64,000 nt of DNA from Paenibacillus hamazuiensis (GCF_023276405.1 NZ_JALRMO010000001.1:3968001-4032000), one strand, 5' to 3'; shown: positions 7,519 to 16,682, counted from the first letter of the stretch. Made by a program: numbers and translations. The notes: a model not told the origin generated them from the letters alone.

Positions 7519-8221
7519 AGGCGGCCGCCCGGATCGGCGAACCCGATCCCCCCTTGATTTTCAGAGGAAATCCGATGAAAAGCGACTCACCCAGAATGCG
7601 GTCCAGCCCCTTCAAATTTTCAAAAATGTTGATGCCGCTGCCGAGCAGCGCATAATGCGCCGGATTGCCCTTGGACAAGGAGCCGTCGATCGCCAGCGTA
7701 TCGCAGCCGACCGCCTTGATGCCTTTTGCGGCCAAGTAAGCCGCTGCCTCTCCGTCGATGCCCGGCCAACGATCCGTGTACGCCCTGCTTACGGAGCGCG
7801 GGGCCCAGTAACGGTCCCAGCCGAACCGCAGCAGCACGATATCGCCCCCGCCGATTTCGCCGTTCGACTTTTCCCAGGAAATAATCTCTTCCTTGGAAAC
7901 CAGATCGCCAGCCTCATAATGGCCGAAATCCAGCGTTAGCGCCCTGCCTATGCACCTCTCCAAAGGCGTCTGCGCCATATATTGATGCTGCGGATGGCCT
8001 TCCTGCAAAAAATGCCCCGTCGCGTCCATATGCGTGCCGCAATGTTCGCCGATAAGCAGCTGGCATACGAGCGCCGGACTTCCCGTTTCAAACGAATCCC
8101 ATTTTGAATGTACATACCGGGAATGCGTCGGATATACCGGCATGTCTTCCTCCAGCTCGTGCGACAGATCGACAAGCTCCATTCCGCTCAGCCAGTCGGC
8201 CAAACCTTTAAGCGTTTTCAT
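7499..8221 (-). CDS. cyclase family protein (kynurenine formamidase-like)
   Basis: A 240-residue metal-dependent hydrolase of the cyclase/KynB family. The signature HCGTHMDATGHF matches HxGTHxDxxxHF, which binds the catalytic metal, and VDLSHELEEDMPVYP near the N-terminus is the other family block. Members hydrolyse N-formylkynurenine, isatin or related amides; no tryptophan-catabolism partner is nearby, so the substrate is open. GGAGGCG sits about 8 bases before ATG 8221, with a GTG three codons upstream as a weaker option. The 3' end overlaps the AEC gene by 20 bp. Confidence 0.85.
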   Translation of the reverse strand: MKTLKGLADWLSGMELVDLSHELEEDMPVYPTHSRYVHSKWDSFETGSPALVCQLLIGEHCGTHMDATGHFLQEGHPQHQYMAQTPLERCIGRALTLDFGHYEAGDLVSKEEIISWEKSNGEIGGGDIVLLRFGWDRYWAPRSVSRAYTDRWPGIDGEAAAYLAAKGIKAVGCDTLAIDGSLSKGNPAHYALLGSGINIFENLKGLDRILGESLFIGFPLKIKGGSGSPIRAAAFISRAR

Positions 8222-8245
8222 TATATTCACGCCTCCATTGAAAAA

Positions 8246-8647
8246 TTATCGTTTCAGCCAACCGTACAAAAGCTTCCCTATCCATAAGGCGGCTAAAATC
8301 CATACTGCAATAAATAACGCGCCGGTGAACCAGTTTTTCGGTTTTCCGTTTTTCCTCAGCTCCTCCGCTTTGACCCTGCAATCTGCGAGGACAGGCTCCG
8401 GAATCATTTTGAGCGCCAGCGAGATGCCGAGAGGAACGATGATCAAATCGTCCAAATATCCTAAAACCGGAATGAAGTCGGGAATCAGATCGATTGGACT
8501 GAAAGCGTAGGCGACAACGCATACGGCAAATAATTTCGCGTACCGTGGAACTCTCGGGTCTTTGTAGGCCAGGTATAGGACATATATGTTTTGCTTGATG
8601 CTTCTTGCCTTGCTCTTCAGCTTGTCCAAAGCGGTTTGTCTCTTCAT
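8246..8647 (-). CDS. YkvA/DUF1232 family membrane protein
   Basis: A 133-residue protein carrying the DUF1232 core: KDPRVPRYAKLFAVCVVAYA followed by FSPIDLIPDFIPVLGYLDDL, the family hallmark. A membrane segment (LFIAVWILAALWIGKLL) closes the protein. The start is ATG 8647 with AAAGGGAG upstream; the open frame extends 34 codons further without support. The molecular role of the family is unknown. It is 24 bases upstream of the cyclase gene in the same direction, so the two may be co-transcribed. Confidence 0.88.
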   Translation of the reverse strand: MKRQTALDKLKSKARSIKQNIYVLYLAYKDPRVPRYAKLFAVCVVAYAFSPIDLIPDFIPVLGYLDDLIIVPLGISLALKMIPEPVLADCRVKAEELRKNGKPKNWFTGALFIAVWILAALWIGKLLYGWLKR

Positions 8648-8806
8648 GCAGTGGTGTCTCCCTTTCCTGTCCAGCCTGCCGCAAACATGAAAGCAAGCAA
8701 TTTTCGCAGATTCAAAGACAATAAAAACGCCGGGATGTTGTCTACACAAAGAAAAGGCATGATTGCCGATTGCCGGAATCTCTCCGGGCGGATTACCATT
8801 ATTTTA

Positions 8807-8929
8807 GCACAGAACGGTGCGGCACAGATCATATCCGAGGTGCTGGGGAGGCCGATTCGCTTCCGGCAGGTCACCGGCGAAGCCTGCAAAGCCGCGATGA
8901 TGCAGCACGGGATGACATTTTTTACATAA
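8807..8929 (+). pseudogene. C-terminal fragment of an NmrA-like NAD(P)-binding protein
   Basis: The stretch AAQIISEVLGRPIRFRQV, then EACKAAMMQHGM, matches the conserved C-terminal block of NmrA/atypical short-chain dehydrogenases (ExLSEVLGRPIRFxxV...AMxxAGM), as remembered. No Rossmann motif or start precedes it, and the frame ends shortly after. It is a decayed fragment in an otherwise gene-free stretch (8648-9017). Confidence 0.5.
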
Positions 8930-9017
8930 AACTTAACCCTCTTGGAAAAAATGAGCAATATCTATGCCATAACGTCGATTTCGGCTTGTCCGTTTTTGAC
9001 AGGGGAGGGTTCCGAGC

Positions 9018-9491
9018 ATGGTTGTCGTCATCTTCGTCCTTTTCGCGTGGTTTTGCATCCATGTGCTGATCAGCCTGCCCCGCAAGCTGCCGCTATCCGT
9101 CAATTTTCTTTTGTTTATGGCTGCGGAGTGCGTGCTTACCAACAAGCTGACCATTATCGGATACGATCTCCGGTTATTTATAATGAATCAAAATGTCCCC
9201 CATTTCATATCGCTCATTATTCATAACGATTTAACCGTCACTTTCGTATTGCTTACCTTTGCCAACGTGTTTTTGACAACAAGAAAAGCCGGCGTGCGCT
9301 GGGGAATATCGGTTTATGCGGTTGCCATGCAGCTGATCACCGGTTATGCGCTTCGGCAGTATAACGTCCTGATGGACAATGGCTGGAATTTATTCGACGA
9401 GTCCGTGATGATTGCCGCCATGATGGCCTACATCCTGTTGGTCGGTAAAACTTTCCAATGGATGGCAGCCAAGGAAGGCTGGGTGCGATGA
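9018..9491 (+). CDS. uncharacterised membrane protein (157 aa)
   Basis: A 157-residue protein with about four hydrophobic segments (MVVVIFVLFAWFCIHVLI at the N-terminus, a central FVLLTFANVFL, a late VMIAAMMAYILLVG). GACAGGGGAGGG precedes ATG 9018. The stop overlaps the start of the next gene as ATGA, so the pair is translationally coupled and probably works together. I do not recognise a named family. Such paired small membrane proteins are common in spore-forming bacilli, but no function is inferred. Confidence 0.8.
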   Translation: MVVVIFVLFAWFCIHVLISLPRKLPLSVNFLLFMAAECVLTNKLTIIGYDLRLFIMNQNVPHFISLIIHNDLTVTFVLLTFANVFLTTRKAGVRWGISVYAVAMQLITGYALRQYNVLMDNGWNLFDESVMIAAMMAYILLVGKTFQWMAAKEGWVR

Positions 9492-10024
9492 CCGATAATA
9501 TCGTTTATGATACTCATTTTAACGGAAACGAGTGGTTGGTTATCGGGCTGACTGTTATCGGACTCGCGGCGATCCGTTTGTTCCCGCGGAGCTTTTCCCC
9601 GATGCAGACAACCTTTAATATGCTTATCGGCATCACATTCGGCTTGATCTTCGACCATACGATCGGCATACCGCCGTTTGATCTTTACGATTTCGGCGAC
9701 CAGGCAAAGTACCAATTTTTTGATATCATTTCCTATGCGATGTATATGCCGTTCGGATATTGGTTTATATTCGGTTACGAGCGGTTTCGAATACGCGGTT
9801 TTTCGATCATCCTGTACATCCTCGTTTGGGCGCTGCTCGGGATCTCCCTCGAAACGGTAGGTGTGAAAGTTGGACAGTTTCATTACAAGGACGGCTACCG
9901 GCTCGCTTTCTCGTTCCCGATATACCTGCTTCTGCTGAGCGCTCACCTGGGGTTGTACCGGCTGGCCTTTTCACGGGCGCGTCTGCAAAAAAAATCGGCG
10001 GTAGCTCCCCTCGAACCAAGATAA
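9488..10024 (+). CDS. uncharacterised membrane protein (178 aa)
   Basis: A 178-residue hydrophobic protein with about five membrane segments. It is coupled to the upstream gene through a 4-bp ATGA overlap at 9488-9491, which fixes the start although the frame opens earlier. The aromatic block FDLYDFGDQAKYQFFDIISY followed by GYWFIFGYERF suggests a conserved membrane-interface region. The tail is basic. It resembles the broad group of CBO0543-type membrane proteins in layout, but this is not a firm assignment. No function is inferred. Confidence 0.8.
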   Translation: MTDNIVYDTHFNGNEWLVIGLTVIGLAAIRLFPRSFSPMQTTFNMLIGITFGLIFDHTIGIPPFDLYDFGDQAKYQFFDIISYAMYMPFGYWFIFGYERFRIRGFSIILYILVWALLGISLETVGVKVGQFHYKDGYRLAFSFPIYLLLLSAHLGLYRLAFSRARLQKKSAVAPLEPR

Positions 10025-10053
10025 AGCGGCAGCCCTCTGCCGAAAAAAAGAAA

Positions 10054-10075
10054 AAGACTGCGCGAACGCAGTCTT
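10054..10075 (-). terminator. terminator overlapping the MFS stop codon
   Basis: AAGACTGCG-CGAA-CGCAGTCTT is a 9-bp perfect stem with a tetraloop. On the minus strand it is followed by T5-C-T7. It overlaps the stop codon of the MFS gene and also faces the end of the plus-strand membrane gene pair. Confidence 0.85.
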
Positions 10076-11489
10076 AACCGGCGGCAGCTCCGGATTGCAC
10101 CGGCTGCTGGTCGGGCGACTGCTGCTTGGCCGGGAGGAAGCATACGGTCACCAGATTGATAACTGACAGCAAGAGAACAACTCCGAAAACGAGGTGCATC
10201 CCGCCGGCCAGCGCCGCGGCTGTCTGCCCGCCGGAAACGACGCTATTGAATAGCATTCCGTAAACGGCCACGCCGACGGTTTGCCCGAACGTGTTCATAA
10301 ACGAGTTGGTCGCCGTAGCTACGCCGCGCATTTGCCAGCCGACCGACGTTTGAATGAGCACCATTGCCGGCGTTGTCATACAGCCCATTCCGAAGCCGAT
10401 GATGCTAATAATGACGGCCAACTGCCAAGCCGGCGTCCCGAGTCCGACCGTCCACAGCCAGATAGCTCCCAGCACGACGAGAATGGCTCCTCCGACGATA
10501 AACCGTTTCGGTCCCAGCTTGAACATGTATCTTCCCGTAATATTGGCGGCGATCGGCCATGCGATGGACATCGGCATCAGCGTCAGACCGGAGCTTGTGG
10601 CGCTCTCGCCAAGAAGTTCTTGAATCCACAAAGGCAAATAAATCGTAACTCCTGCGGTGATGGTAAAACCGATAAAGCTCATCGCGTACGGAATCGTCAG
10701 CATGCGGTTTTTGAACAACACGAGCGGCAGCATCGGCTCCTTCGCCCGTCTTTCCACCCCCAGGAACAAAGCGAGAAAAATCGCCGCAACCGCAAACAGG
10801 ACTGCGATGAGCGTCGGGCTTACCGCCCCCGACTCCCCGATGTTGAGCAGCGCATACATCAAAGAGGTGATGCCGACCGTAAACGTAACGGCACCCAAGT
10901 AATCGATGCTTTTCTTCTTCTTCTCGAACTGTTCATGCAAAAAGCCGAATACGAGCACGAAGGAAATGATGCCGACCGGCACGTTCATGTAAAAAATCCA
11001 CCGCCACGTCAGCTGGTCGACGAAATATCCGCCGACAAGCGGTCCGAGAAGCCCCGCGACGGACCAAACCGAAGAGAACACGCCCTGGATCTTGGCCCGC
11101 TGCTCTCCCGGGTACAAATCTCCGATGATCGTAAACGTCACCGGCGTCAAAGCCCCCGCACCGATCCCCTGGATTGCGCGGAACCAGATCAGCTGCGGCA
11201 TCGACTGTGCGGCACCGCACAATATCGAGCCGAGAACGAACAGGGCAAGTCCGATCGTAAACACCGATCTTCTGCCGTACAAATCGGCCAGCTTGCCGAA
11301 TATCGGCGTCGCAACGCAAGTCGTCAGCGTGTAGATGGAAAAGATCCAACTGATCAGGCTGAGTCCCTGCAATTCCGTCGTAATGCGCGGCATCGCCGTG
11401 CTCACAACCATCGCATCGAGCGCTCCGACAAAAAGGGCGGCCAGCAGCCCGAGCGTCACTATACCGCGATTCGTCTTCTTAGCCAACAT
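10074..11489 (-). CDS. MDR-type MFS transporter, DHA2 (14-TM) family
   Basis: A 471-residue drug:proton antiporter of the EmrB/QacA type. Motif A (GKLADLYGRRS) follows the second helix, motif C (GLLGPLVGGYFV) is in helix five, and D25 in LFVGALDAMVVSTAMP is the helix-1 motif of 14-TM pumps. It would expel drugs or other amphipathic compounds across the membrane. AGGAGG lies 6 bases before ATG 11489. The promoter region (TTGACT-17-GATAAT) overlaps a 13-bp palindrome, pointing to an unlinked TetR/MarR-type repressor, since no regulator gene is adjacent. Confidence 0.93.
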   Translation of the reverse strand: MLAKKTNRGIVTLGLLAALFVGALDAMVVSTAMPRITTELQGLSLISWIFSIYTLTTCVATPIFGKLADLYGRRSVFTIGLALFVLGSILCGAAQSMPQLIWFRAIQGIGAGALTPVTFTIIGDLYPGEQRAKIQGVFSSVWSVAGLLGPLVGGYFVDQLTWRWIFYMNVPVGIISFVLVFGFLHEQFEKKKKSIDYLGAVTFTVGITSLMYALLNIGESGAVSPTLIAVLFAVAAIFLALFLGVERRAKEPMLPLVLFKNRMLTIPYAMSFIGFTITAGVTIYLPLWIQELLGESATSSGLTLMPMSIAWPIAANITGRYMFKLGPKRFIVGGAILVVLGAIWLWTVGLGTPAWQLAVIISIIGFGMGCMTTPAMVLIQTSVGWQMRGVATATNSFMNTFGQTVGVAVYGMLFNSVVSGGQTAAALAGGMHLVFGVVLLLSVINLVTVCFLPAKQQSPDQQPVQSGAAAG

Positions 11490-11504
11490 TTTCTCCTCCT
11501 TTTC

Positions 11505-11544
11505 ATACCTATGGTATTATCCCCCATTTAAAATACTTAGTCAA
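11505..11544 (-). promoter_or_regulatory. promoter and palindromic operator of the MFS gene
   Basis: On the minus strand, -35 TTGACT (11539-11544) is 17 bases from -10 GATAAT (11516-11521). The palindrome ATACC-ATA-GGTAT (11505-11517) overlaps the -10 and the likely start point, a classic repressor position. The protein that binds it is unknown. Confidence 0.6.
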
Positions 11545-11618
11545 TACAAATGTTTCATAAATTAGCAGGCGGCTTCCACCTATATATTATGCCCATGAAG
11601 TCCCAATCTGAAAAGTGG

Positions 11619-11662
11619 AAAAGTGGCCGGGCAAAGAACGAATCTTTGCTCAGGCCACTTTT
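11619..11662 (-). terminator. terminator after GMC oxidoreductase
   Basis: AAAAGTGGCC pairs perfectly with GGCCACTTTT, with a second stem GCAAAGA/TCTTTGC nested inside. It sits 10 bases past the GMC gene stop. Confidence 0.7.
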
Positions 11663-11671
11663 CGGGTTCAT

Positions 11672-13393
11672 TTAAACCAAAGAACCGCCTTGCTTGATAT
11701 ATTTCAGGATGCCTTCGGCAGCGCGGTAGGCAAGCGCCCCGACGGTTCCCGTAGGGTTGTACCCGCTGTTGTGCGGGAACGAAGAGGCGCCGACGACAAA
11801 TACGTTTTCCGCATCCCACATTTGGGAGTACGTATTGACCGCGGACGTCGCCGGATCGGCGCCCATGACGACACCGCCGGTATTATGCGTCGACTGGTAC
11901 GGAACGATATCGTACGCGTTCACCGTATTGTTCACTTCCATCTTGGTCGGATTCATCGCCTTCAGCACTTCGCCCGCCTTCTCGCCGAGAAATTTGGCCA
12001 TCTGCTTGTCCTGGTCCTCGAAATCGTAAGTCAAGCGGATCAAAGGCACGCCGTACGCGTCTTTGTAAGTCGGATCCAGATCGAGATAATGATGCTTCCA
12101 CGGCATGTTCGAGCCTTGAGTGCCTACGACGAGCGTGGAGTTCGCGTATTTGATCGACGCCTGCTTGAACGCTTTGCCCCATTTCGGCGTGTCCTTCGGT
12201 ACGGTGTTGCTCGCAATCGGGCGCTGTCCGGTTTGGGTAATCCGTATGCCTCCCCCGTGAATGAAATTCAAATTGGAGTGGTCGAAATTATCGCCGTTAA
12301 AATCGTCGAAAATCGAACCCAGGGCGCCGGCGCCCATATAAAGATTGAATTCCTTGTCGTCGAAAAACCCGACAGCCTTGGCGGACTGCACCTGATAAGC
12401 ATAGTTTCTGCCGACGACTCCGGTTCCGGATGAAGGATCGTACGGCTTGCCAAGCTTGGAATGAAGCAGCAGCCTGACGTTGTTAAAGACGTAGCTTGCC
12501 AGGATCACGACATCCGCCGGCTGCTCAAATTCCTCGCCGGTGAGCGTGTTCACGTAAACGACACCGCTTGCCTTGACGCCGTCATGCAATATTTTCGTTA
12601 CGTTCGAGAACGTGCGGATTTCCAGATTGCCCGTTTGCTGGGCTACCGGAATGACGGTGACGACCGGATCGGCTTTGGCGCCGTATTCGCATCCGTAACG
12701 GTCGCAGAACGCGCAGTATTGGCAGGCCGCCCGTTCGATGCCGTCCGGGTTTTTGTACTGCTCCGACAAATTCGCCGAAGGGATCGTGTACGGATGGTAG
12801 CCGAGCTTTCTCGCGGCTTCCTCGAACATTTTCATGACCGGCGTTTTTTTCATAGGAGGCGTCGGGAACGGGTTCGAGCGTTTTCCGACCATCGGATTTT
12901 GTTCGGGATCACCGGAGATGCCCGCCATCTTTTCGTATTTGTCAAAATACGGCTCCAGCTCGTCGTACGTGATGCCCCAGTCCTGAATCGTCATGCCTTC
13001 GGGAATTTTTTTGGCGCCGTAACGCTCTATCGTCTTGGAGCGGATTTGGAAATCGTACGGAAGAAAACGGTAGTTCTGGCCGTTCCAGTGCGAACCGGAG
13101 CCGCCGAGCCCGTCCCCGATAATAAAAGACCCGTACGAGCGCATCGGCAGGGCGCGCATCTTCTCGTTATTGCGGAACGTCACCGTTTCTTTCGAAAGAT
13201 CCTGCATCATTTCATGACGGAACGAATAGCGAAGCTCGTCATGAGACATATAGTAATCGCCGGTATCCCGGCCTTTGCCGCGTTCCAGCCCGACAACCTT
13301 GACTCCCGCTTTGGTCAGCTCGGCGGCGATGATGCCTCCGGCCCAGCCCATCCCTACGATAACGACGGGTACTTTAGGTAATTGATTAGCCAT
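11672..13393 (-). CDS. GMC family oxidoreductase (gluconate dehydrogenase flavoprotein-like)
   Basis: A 573-residue FAD-dependent dehydrogenase. The N-terminal dinucleotide fold VVIVGMGWAGGIIAAELTK with GLERG, the DGLGGSGSHWNGQNYR flavin loop and the C-terminal VGASSFPHNSGYNPTGTVGA block with its catalytic His mark the large subunit of membrane gluconate/2-keto-gluconate dehydrogenases. A cysteine cluster (CQYCAFCDRYGC) could hold an iron-sulfur cluster, as in related alcohol and glucoside 3-dehydrogenases. The subunit-3 gene is 20 bp upstream; no cytochrome c subunit is present. It would oxidise a sugar or sugar acid. Substrate unproven. Confidence 0.88.
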   Translation of the reverse strand: MANQLPKVPVVIVGMGWAGGIIAAELTKAGVKVVGLERGKGRDTGDYYMSHDELRYSFRHEMMQDLSKETVTFRNNEKMRALPMRSYGSFIIGDGLGGSGSHWNGQNYRFLPYDFQIRSKTIERYGAKKIPEGMTIQDWGITYDELEPYFDKYEKMAGISGDPEQNPMVGKRSNPFPTPPMKKTPVMKMFEEAARKLGYHPYTIPSANLSEQYKNPDGIERAACQYCAFCDRYGCEYGAKADPVVTVIPVAQQTGNLEIRTFSNVTKILHDGVKASGVVYVNTLTGEEFEQPADVVILASYVFNNVRLLLHSKLGKPYDPSSGTGVVGRNYAYQVQSAKAVGFFDDKEFNLYMGAGALGSIFDDFNGDNFDHSNLNFIHGGGIRITQTGQRPIASNTVPKDTPKWGKAFKQASIKYANSTLVVGTQGSNMPWKHHYLDLDPTYKDAYGVPLIRLTYDFEDQDKQMAKFLGEKAGEVLKAMNPTKMEVNNTVNAYDIVPYQSTHNTGGVVMGADPATSAVNTYSQMWDAENVFVVGASSFPHNSGYNPTGTVGALAYRAAEGILKYIKQGGSLV

Positions 13394-13413
13394 GGTCCCT
13401 TTCCTTTCTCCGG

Positions 13414-14166
13414 TTAGTGATTCAAATGATCGCGAAGACTTTTCGGCTTCATATGGATAAACCCGTCTTTTTCAATCAGATCCAAATAACTCATTTGGTT
13501 GCCCGGGTACTTTTTAAGCTCCCAGCCCATCATATCCTTATTGCCTCCGTACAGCGGATCCGAGTAAAGTCCTTCCAGCGTCAAGGAGTAAAGCAGGTTA
13601 AAAAACGTTTTCGTCGAAATGCCGGGCAGAGAAAACTCCTCCCCTTTTTCGAACACTTTCAAAACGTCGTCCTGCTCGTTTTCCGCGAGATCCTGGAAGC
13701 TTTTACTGTACTTTTTTTGACTGTAATCTTTCAGTCCCTTCAGCCCGAGGGTGAATATATCGGCCCGTCTTAGTTGGGTTTGGCTTCCCTGCGTCGCCTC
13801 CCCCTTGAAAAAAGGCCCCATCATATAATCTTTCGCGTTAATCCCCCATGGACCGGCAAGCTGATGATCGATGTAAATGGCGACGCCGATCTCCTTCGCC
13901 CCCGGGCCGAGTTCGTCTTTCGGGAAAATACGCTCGACCGCCGCCTCCGTAATAAAAAACTGCTCCTGGTTAAAAAACATCAACGCCTGATTGTAATCGG
14001 CGGCCTTCTGCTCAGCCGGATGCTGCTGCTGGGCCGGTTTTTTGCCGAGCCATAAACCGCTCATGGCAGCGCCGCCAAGTACCGCTCCCCCGATCGCTAT
14101 TCCGGAAGATTTCAGAAAGTTGCGTCTGGACATATGTTTCGGGTTGTTCGAATCTTTGTTTGACAC
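13414..14166 (-). CDS. gluconate 2-dehydrogenase subunit 3 family protein, Tat-exported
   Basis: A 250-residue partner subunit. The N-terminus has a twin-arginine signal (SRRNFLKSSG, then a hydrophobic AIGGAVLGGAAMSGLWLG), so the folded complex, possibly with the leaderless GMC subunit carried along, is sent out through the Tat pathway. The middle holds family blocks such as FFITEAAVERIFPKDELGPG and GVAIYIDHQLAGPWG. It lies directly upstream of the GMC gene and the two form a minimal two-gene dehydrogenase operon. The start ATG 14166 follows AGGAGGAGC. Confidence 0.88.
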   Translation of the reverse strand: MSNKDSNNPKHMSRRNFLKSSGIAIGGAVLGGAAMSGLWLGKKPAQQQHPAEQKAADYNQALMFFNQEQFFITEAAVERIFPKDELGPGAKEIGVAIYIDHQLAGPWGINAKDYMMGPFFKGEATQGSQTQLRRADIFTLGLKGLKDYSQKKYSKSFQDLAENEQDDVLKVFEKGEEFSLPGISTKTFFNLLYSLTLEGLYSDPLYGGNKDMMGWELKKYPGNQMSYLDLIEKDGFIHMKPKSLRDHLNH

Positions 14167-14191
14167 GGAAGCTCCTCCTTAAGATGGTCGA

Positions 14192-16207
14192 TTATCGGAC
14201 GATAAATTTGGATAAAGTTTCCTGAAGCTCTTGAGCCATTTGGCTGAGCGTTTCGCTGGATGCGGATATCTCTTCCATAGAGGCAAGCTGCTCTTGAGAC
14301 GAGGCCGCGATCGCCTGCGCGTTCGTGAACGATTTATCCGAAATCGAGGCCACCTCGTTCATCGAGGAAGTGACCTGCTCGGTTCCGGCGGATATTTGCT
14401 CCGTGGAAGCGGAAATTTCCTGGATTTGCTCCGTAACGTGCTGAATGGAGCTGTAGATCGTTTCGAATACCGAGCCGACCTGCGTCATTAATTGCGTGCC
14501 GCTGTCGACCACGTCGACGCCTTCCTGCATAGCGTGAATCGCTTTGTCCGTCGTTTTCTGCACCTCTTCAATCAGCTCCGCAATGTTGGCGGAAGCCGTC
14601 TTCGTCTGGTCGGCAAGCTTCTTCACCTCATTGGCGACGACGGAAAAACCTCTTCCATGTTCACCCGCGCGCGCAGCCTCGATCGAGGCGTTGAGCGAGA
14701 GCATTTGGGTTTGGTTGGCAATTTCCCCGATGACATGAACGATTTCGCCGATTTTGGAAGAAAGCTCTCCGAGCTGCGAAATTTCCGACGAAGTCCGTTT
14801 GACGGTCGTCTGAATCGCATCCATTTGGGCAACCGCCTTTTGCACGACTACATTCCCCTGCTTGGCCTCTTCGGACGAGCTTAACGCAGCGTCGGACACG
14901 CTTGCCGCAGACCCGGCGATCCGCGTAATCCCGACAGACATCTCCTCCATCGCGGCCACATTTTGCTGAGCTGCCTGCGCTTGCTTCTCCGAGCCGCCGA
15001 CCACATTATCGAGGGAGATGCCGATTTGCTTGGAAGACTCGACGTTTTGCGCCGAAATCGCCGTTAACTCCTCGGAGGAAGCGGCGAGATGCTCCGACGT
15101 TTGGTTGACCTGCCTGATCATCGCGCTGATGGAATCGAACATCACGTTCACGCTTTCCGATATTTGTCCGATCTCATCCCGCGTTCTTACGCCAAGCCGG
15201 GATGTCAAGTCACCCTCGGCGGCTTGACGGAGCGCGCCAGAAATAACAAGCAGCGGCTTGGAAACCTGCCGGCCCGCGATCAAAGAAACGAGCACGACCA
15301 AAATGCAGGCGACCACCAAAATGACAACGCAAATTTTCAAAAATTGGTCCCTGGCGGCATACACTTCCTGACTGTCCTGAGTCACCATCACTTTCCAACC
15401 GGTAGTAGGAACGGTGCTGTAGGCCGCCAATTTGTGCTTGCCTTCGGAGTTTACAAAATCGACCGTGCCGACGTCGTTTTGAAAAACCGTATCTTTAAAC
15501 TGCTGAACTTGCTCGGGACTGAAGAAATCGTCCATTTTTTTGCCGTAATGGTCTTCTTTGGGATGGGAGATGAACGTTCCGGATTCCGACCACAAATACC
15601 CGAGTCCGGTATTGCCTATCTTGATCTGGTTGGTCAAGTTGCCCAGTATGGTGGGATTCAAGACGCAGTTGATCGTGCCCAGAAAATTATCGCCGTCCAG
15701 CAATGGAACGGACACGACAATGATGTATTTTCCCGTCTTCTGATTGATGAGCATATCGCTGATGGCCGGCTTCTTTGTAGACTTGGCTTTGATGTAATAT
15801 TCTCTTTCCGCCACATTCGACGTTTGCCCCGACCAGTTCGTGCTGTTGGCGTCTTTATCGACATAAGCGTAATACTCGACCTCCTGGTCCACTTCGCCGA
15901 TTTGTTTGAGCACGGATAAAATGTGATTTTTGTCCCCCGCTTTAAATTCCGGATGAGCCTTCATAATATTTTGAACGACGTTGATTTTATTCTGAATCCA
16001 ATAGTCCACGTATCTGGATGTATCCTGCGCCACTTTGATCTCCTTGTCGTTGGCCTCCAGCGTCGTGGCCGAATTGGAAAGCTTCGTCAAAATCAGCGTG
16101 GTGATCAGCAGAGGCACAAGGGACAGCAATAAACAGCCGACGACCAGCTTGGCTTTAATGGAATTTTTCAAGCCCCACATCGTTCCCCACTTCAGTTTTT
16201 CTCTCAT
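14192..16207 (-). CDS. methyl-accepting chemotaxis protein with dCache-type sensor
   Basis: A 671-residue chemoreceptor: a membrane segment at about 20-40, an extracellular double-Cache-like sensor up to about residue 290 ([16 protein letters not shown] block), a second membrane segment ([20 protein letters not shown]), HAMP, and a long coiled-coil signalling domain. The hairpin tip [20 protein letters not shown] is the CheA/CheW contact. AGGAGG is 9 bases before ATG 16207. The mRNA leader holds a c-di-GMP-I riboswitch and a terminator, so synthesis of this receptor is tied to the motile/sessile signal. The neighbouring dehydrogenase pair may act on its ligand, which is speculative. Confidence 0.94.
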   Translation of the reverse strand: MREKLKWGTMWGLKNSIKAKLVVGCLLLSLVPLLITTLILTKLSNSATTLEANDKEIKVAQDTSRYVDYWIQNKINVVQNIMKAHPEFKAGDKNHILSVLKQIGEVDQEVEYYAYVDKDANSTNWSGQTSNVAEREYYIKAKSTKKPAISDMLINQKTGKYIIVVSVPLLDGDNFLGTINCVLNPTILGNLTNQIKIGNTGLGYLWSESGTFISHPKEDHYGKKMDDFFSPEQVQQFKDTVFQNDVGTVDFVNSEGKHKLAAYSTVPTTGWKVMVTQDSQEVYAARDQFLKICVVILVVACILVVLVSLIAGRQVSKPLLVISGALRQAAEGDLTSRLGVRTRDEIGQISESVNVMFDSISAMIRQVNQTSEHLAASSEELTAISAQNVESSKQIGISLDNVVGGSEKQAQAAQQNVAAMEEMSVGITRIAGSAASVSDAALSSSEEAKQGNVVVQKAVAQMDAIQTTVKRTSSEISQLGELSSKIGEIVHVIGEIANQTQMLSLNASIEAARAGEHGRGFSVVANEVKKLADQTKTASANIAELIEEVQKTTDKAIHAMQEGVDVVDSGTQLMTQVGSVFETIYSSIQHVTEQIQEISASTEQISAGTEQVTSSMNEVASISDKSFTNAQAIAASSQEQLASMEEISASSETLSQMAQELQETLSKFIVR

Positions 16208-16273
16208 CTCTCTAATCCTCCTATCAAAGTGTGCATGACTATCTATCAGTGAAAACTATTTTCAAAAAAGAAC

Positions 16274-16304
16274 AAAAAAATCCACCCTGACAAAGGATGG
16301 ATTT
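16274..16304 (-). terminator. terminator of the riboswitch expression platform
   Basis: On the minus strand AAATCCATCC-TTTGTCA-GGGTGGATTT is followed by T7. It lies between the c-di-GMP aptamer and the chemoreceptor gene, about 70 bases before the start, so it should attenuate transcription. Confidence 0.85.
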
Positions 16305-16312
16305 CCCTATTC

Positions 16313-16405
16313 CCTTGTTCGGTAACCCGGCTGCCGTAGAAATAAATTTCCTTAGGCCCGTGGCTTTGCGTCCTCACCTTTCGGGGAGTTTGCCGTTATC
16401 GCAAG
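16313..16405 (-). ncRNA. cyclic di-GMP-I riboswitch (GEMM)
   Basis: Read on the minus strand, the leader contains the GEMM core: ACGGCAAACTCCCCGAAAGG, then GAGGACGCAAAGCCACGGGC, then CTAAGG and, after a variable stem, GGCAGCCGGGTTACCG. The GAAA tetraloop, the GACGCAAAGCC segment and the GGGTTACCG receptor strand are the diagnostic parts. CTTG and CAAG can close P1. A terminator follows, then the chemoreceptor gene. Known GEMM-I RNAs bind one c-di-GMP. Whether binding turns the gene on or off cannot be settled by eye. Confidence 0.93.
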
Positions 16406-16437
16406 ATAGATAATATGCAGTTTCTTTTTCTTAAACT

Positions 16438-16466
16438 ATATTACGACAAAGCCGTCGAATTTACAA
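16438..16466 (-). promoter_or_regulatory. candidate promoter of the riboswitch-chemoreceptor unit
   Basis: On the minus strand, TTGTAA (16461-16466) and TAATAT (16438-16443) are 17 bases apart, placing the transcript start about 25 bases before the aptamer. Confidence 0.4.
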
Positions 16467-16640
16467 CAATATTCAACAAAGTTAAATATTAACTTTCTGA
16501 AAACAAGGTCTTTTTTACCAGATACGAAAAAAATACTACGACATTTTTCATAGAAGTTCAATGCAAATTTTTCCCAATTGCTATATTACAGGAAGAAATC
16601 GCTCTCCGGACACATCTGCGCAAGCGCGATTCATATACGC

Positions 16641-16682
16641 AAAAAATACCCGCACTTCCGTTTGGCGAAAGATGCGGGTATT
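16641..16682 (-). terminator. terminator after ABC ATPase gene
   Basis: AATACCCGCA and TGCGGGTATT form a 10-bp perfect stem, followed on the minus strand by T6. It ends the binding protein-ATPase operon. Confidence 0.85.

Noticed and set aside
10281-11531. Plus-strand 416-codon frame opposite the MFS gene
   Set aside because: Antisense shadow with Arg/His/Gln-rich low-quality sequence; the minus frame has clear MFS motifs.
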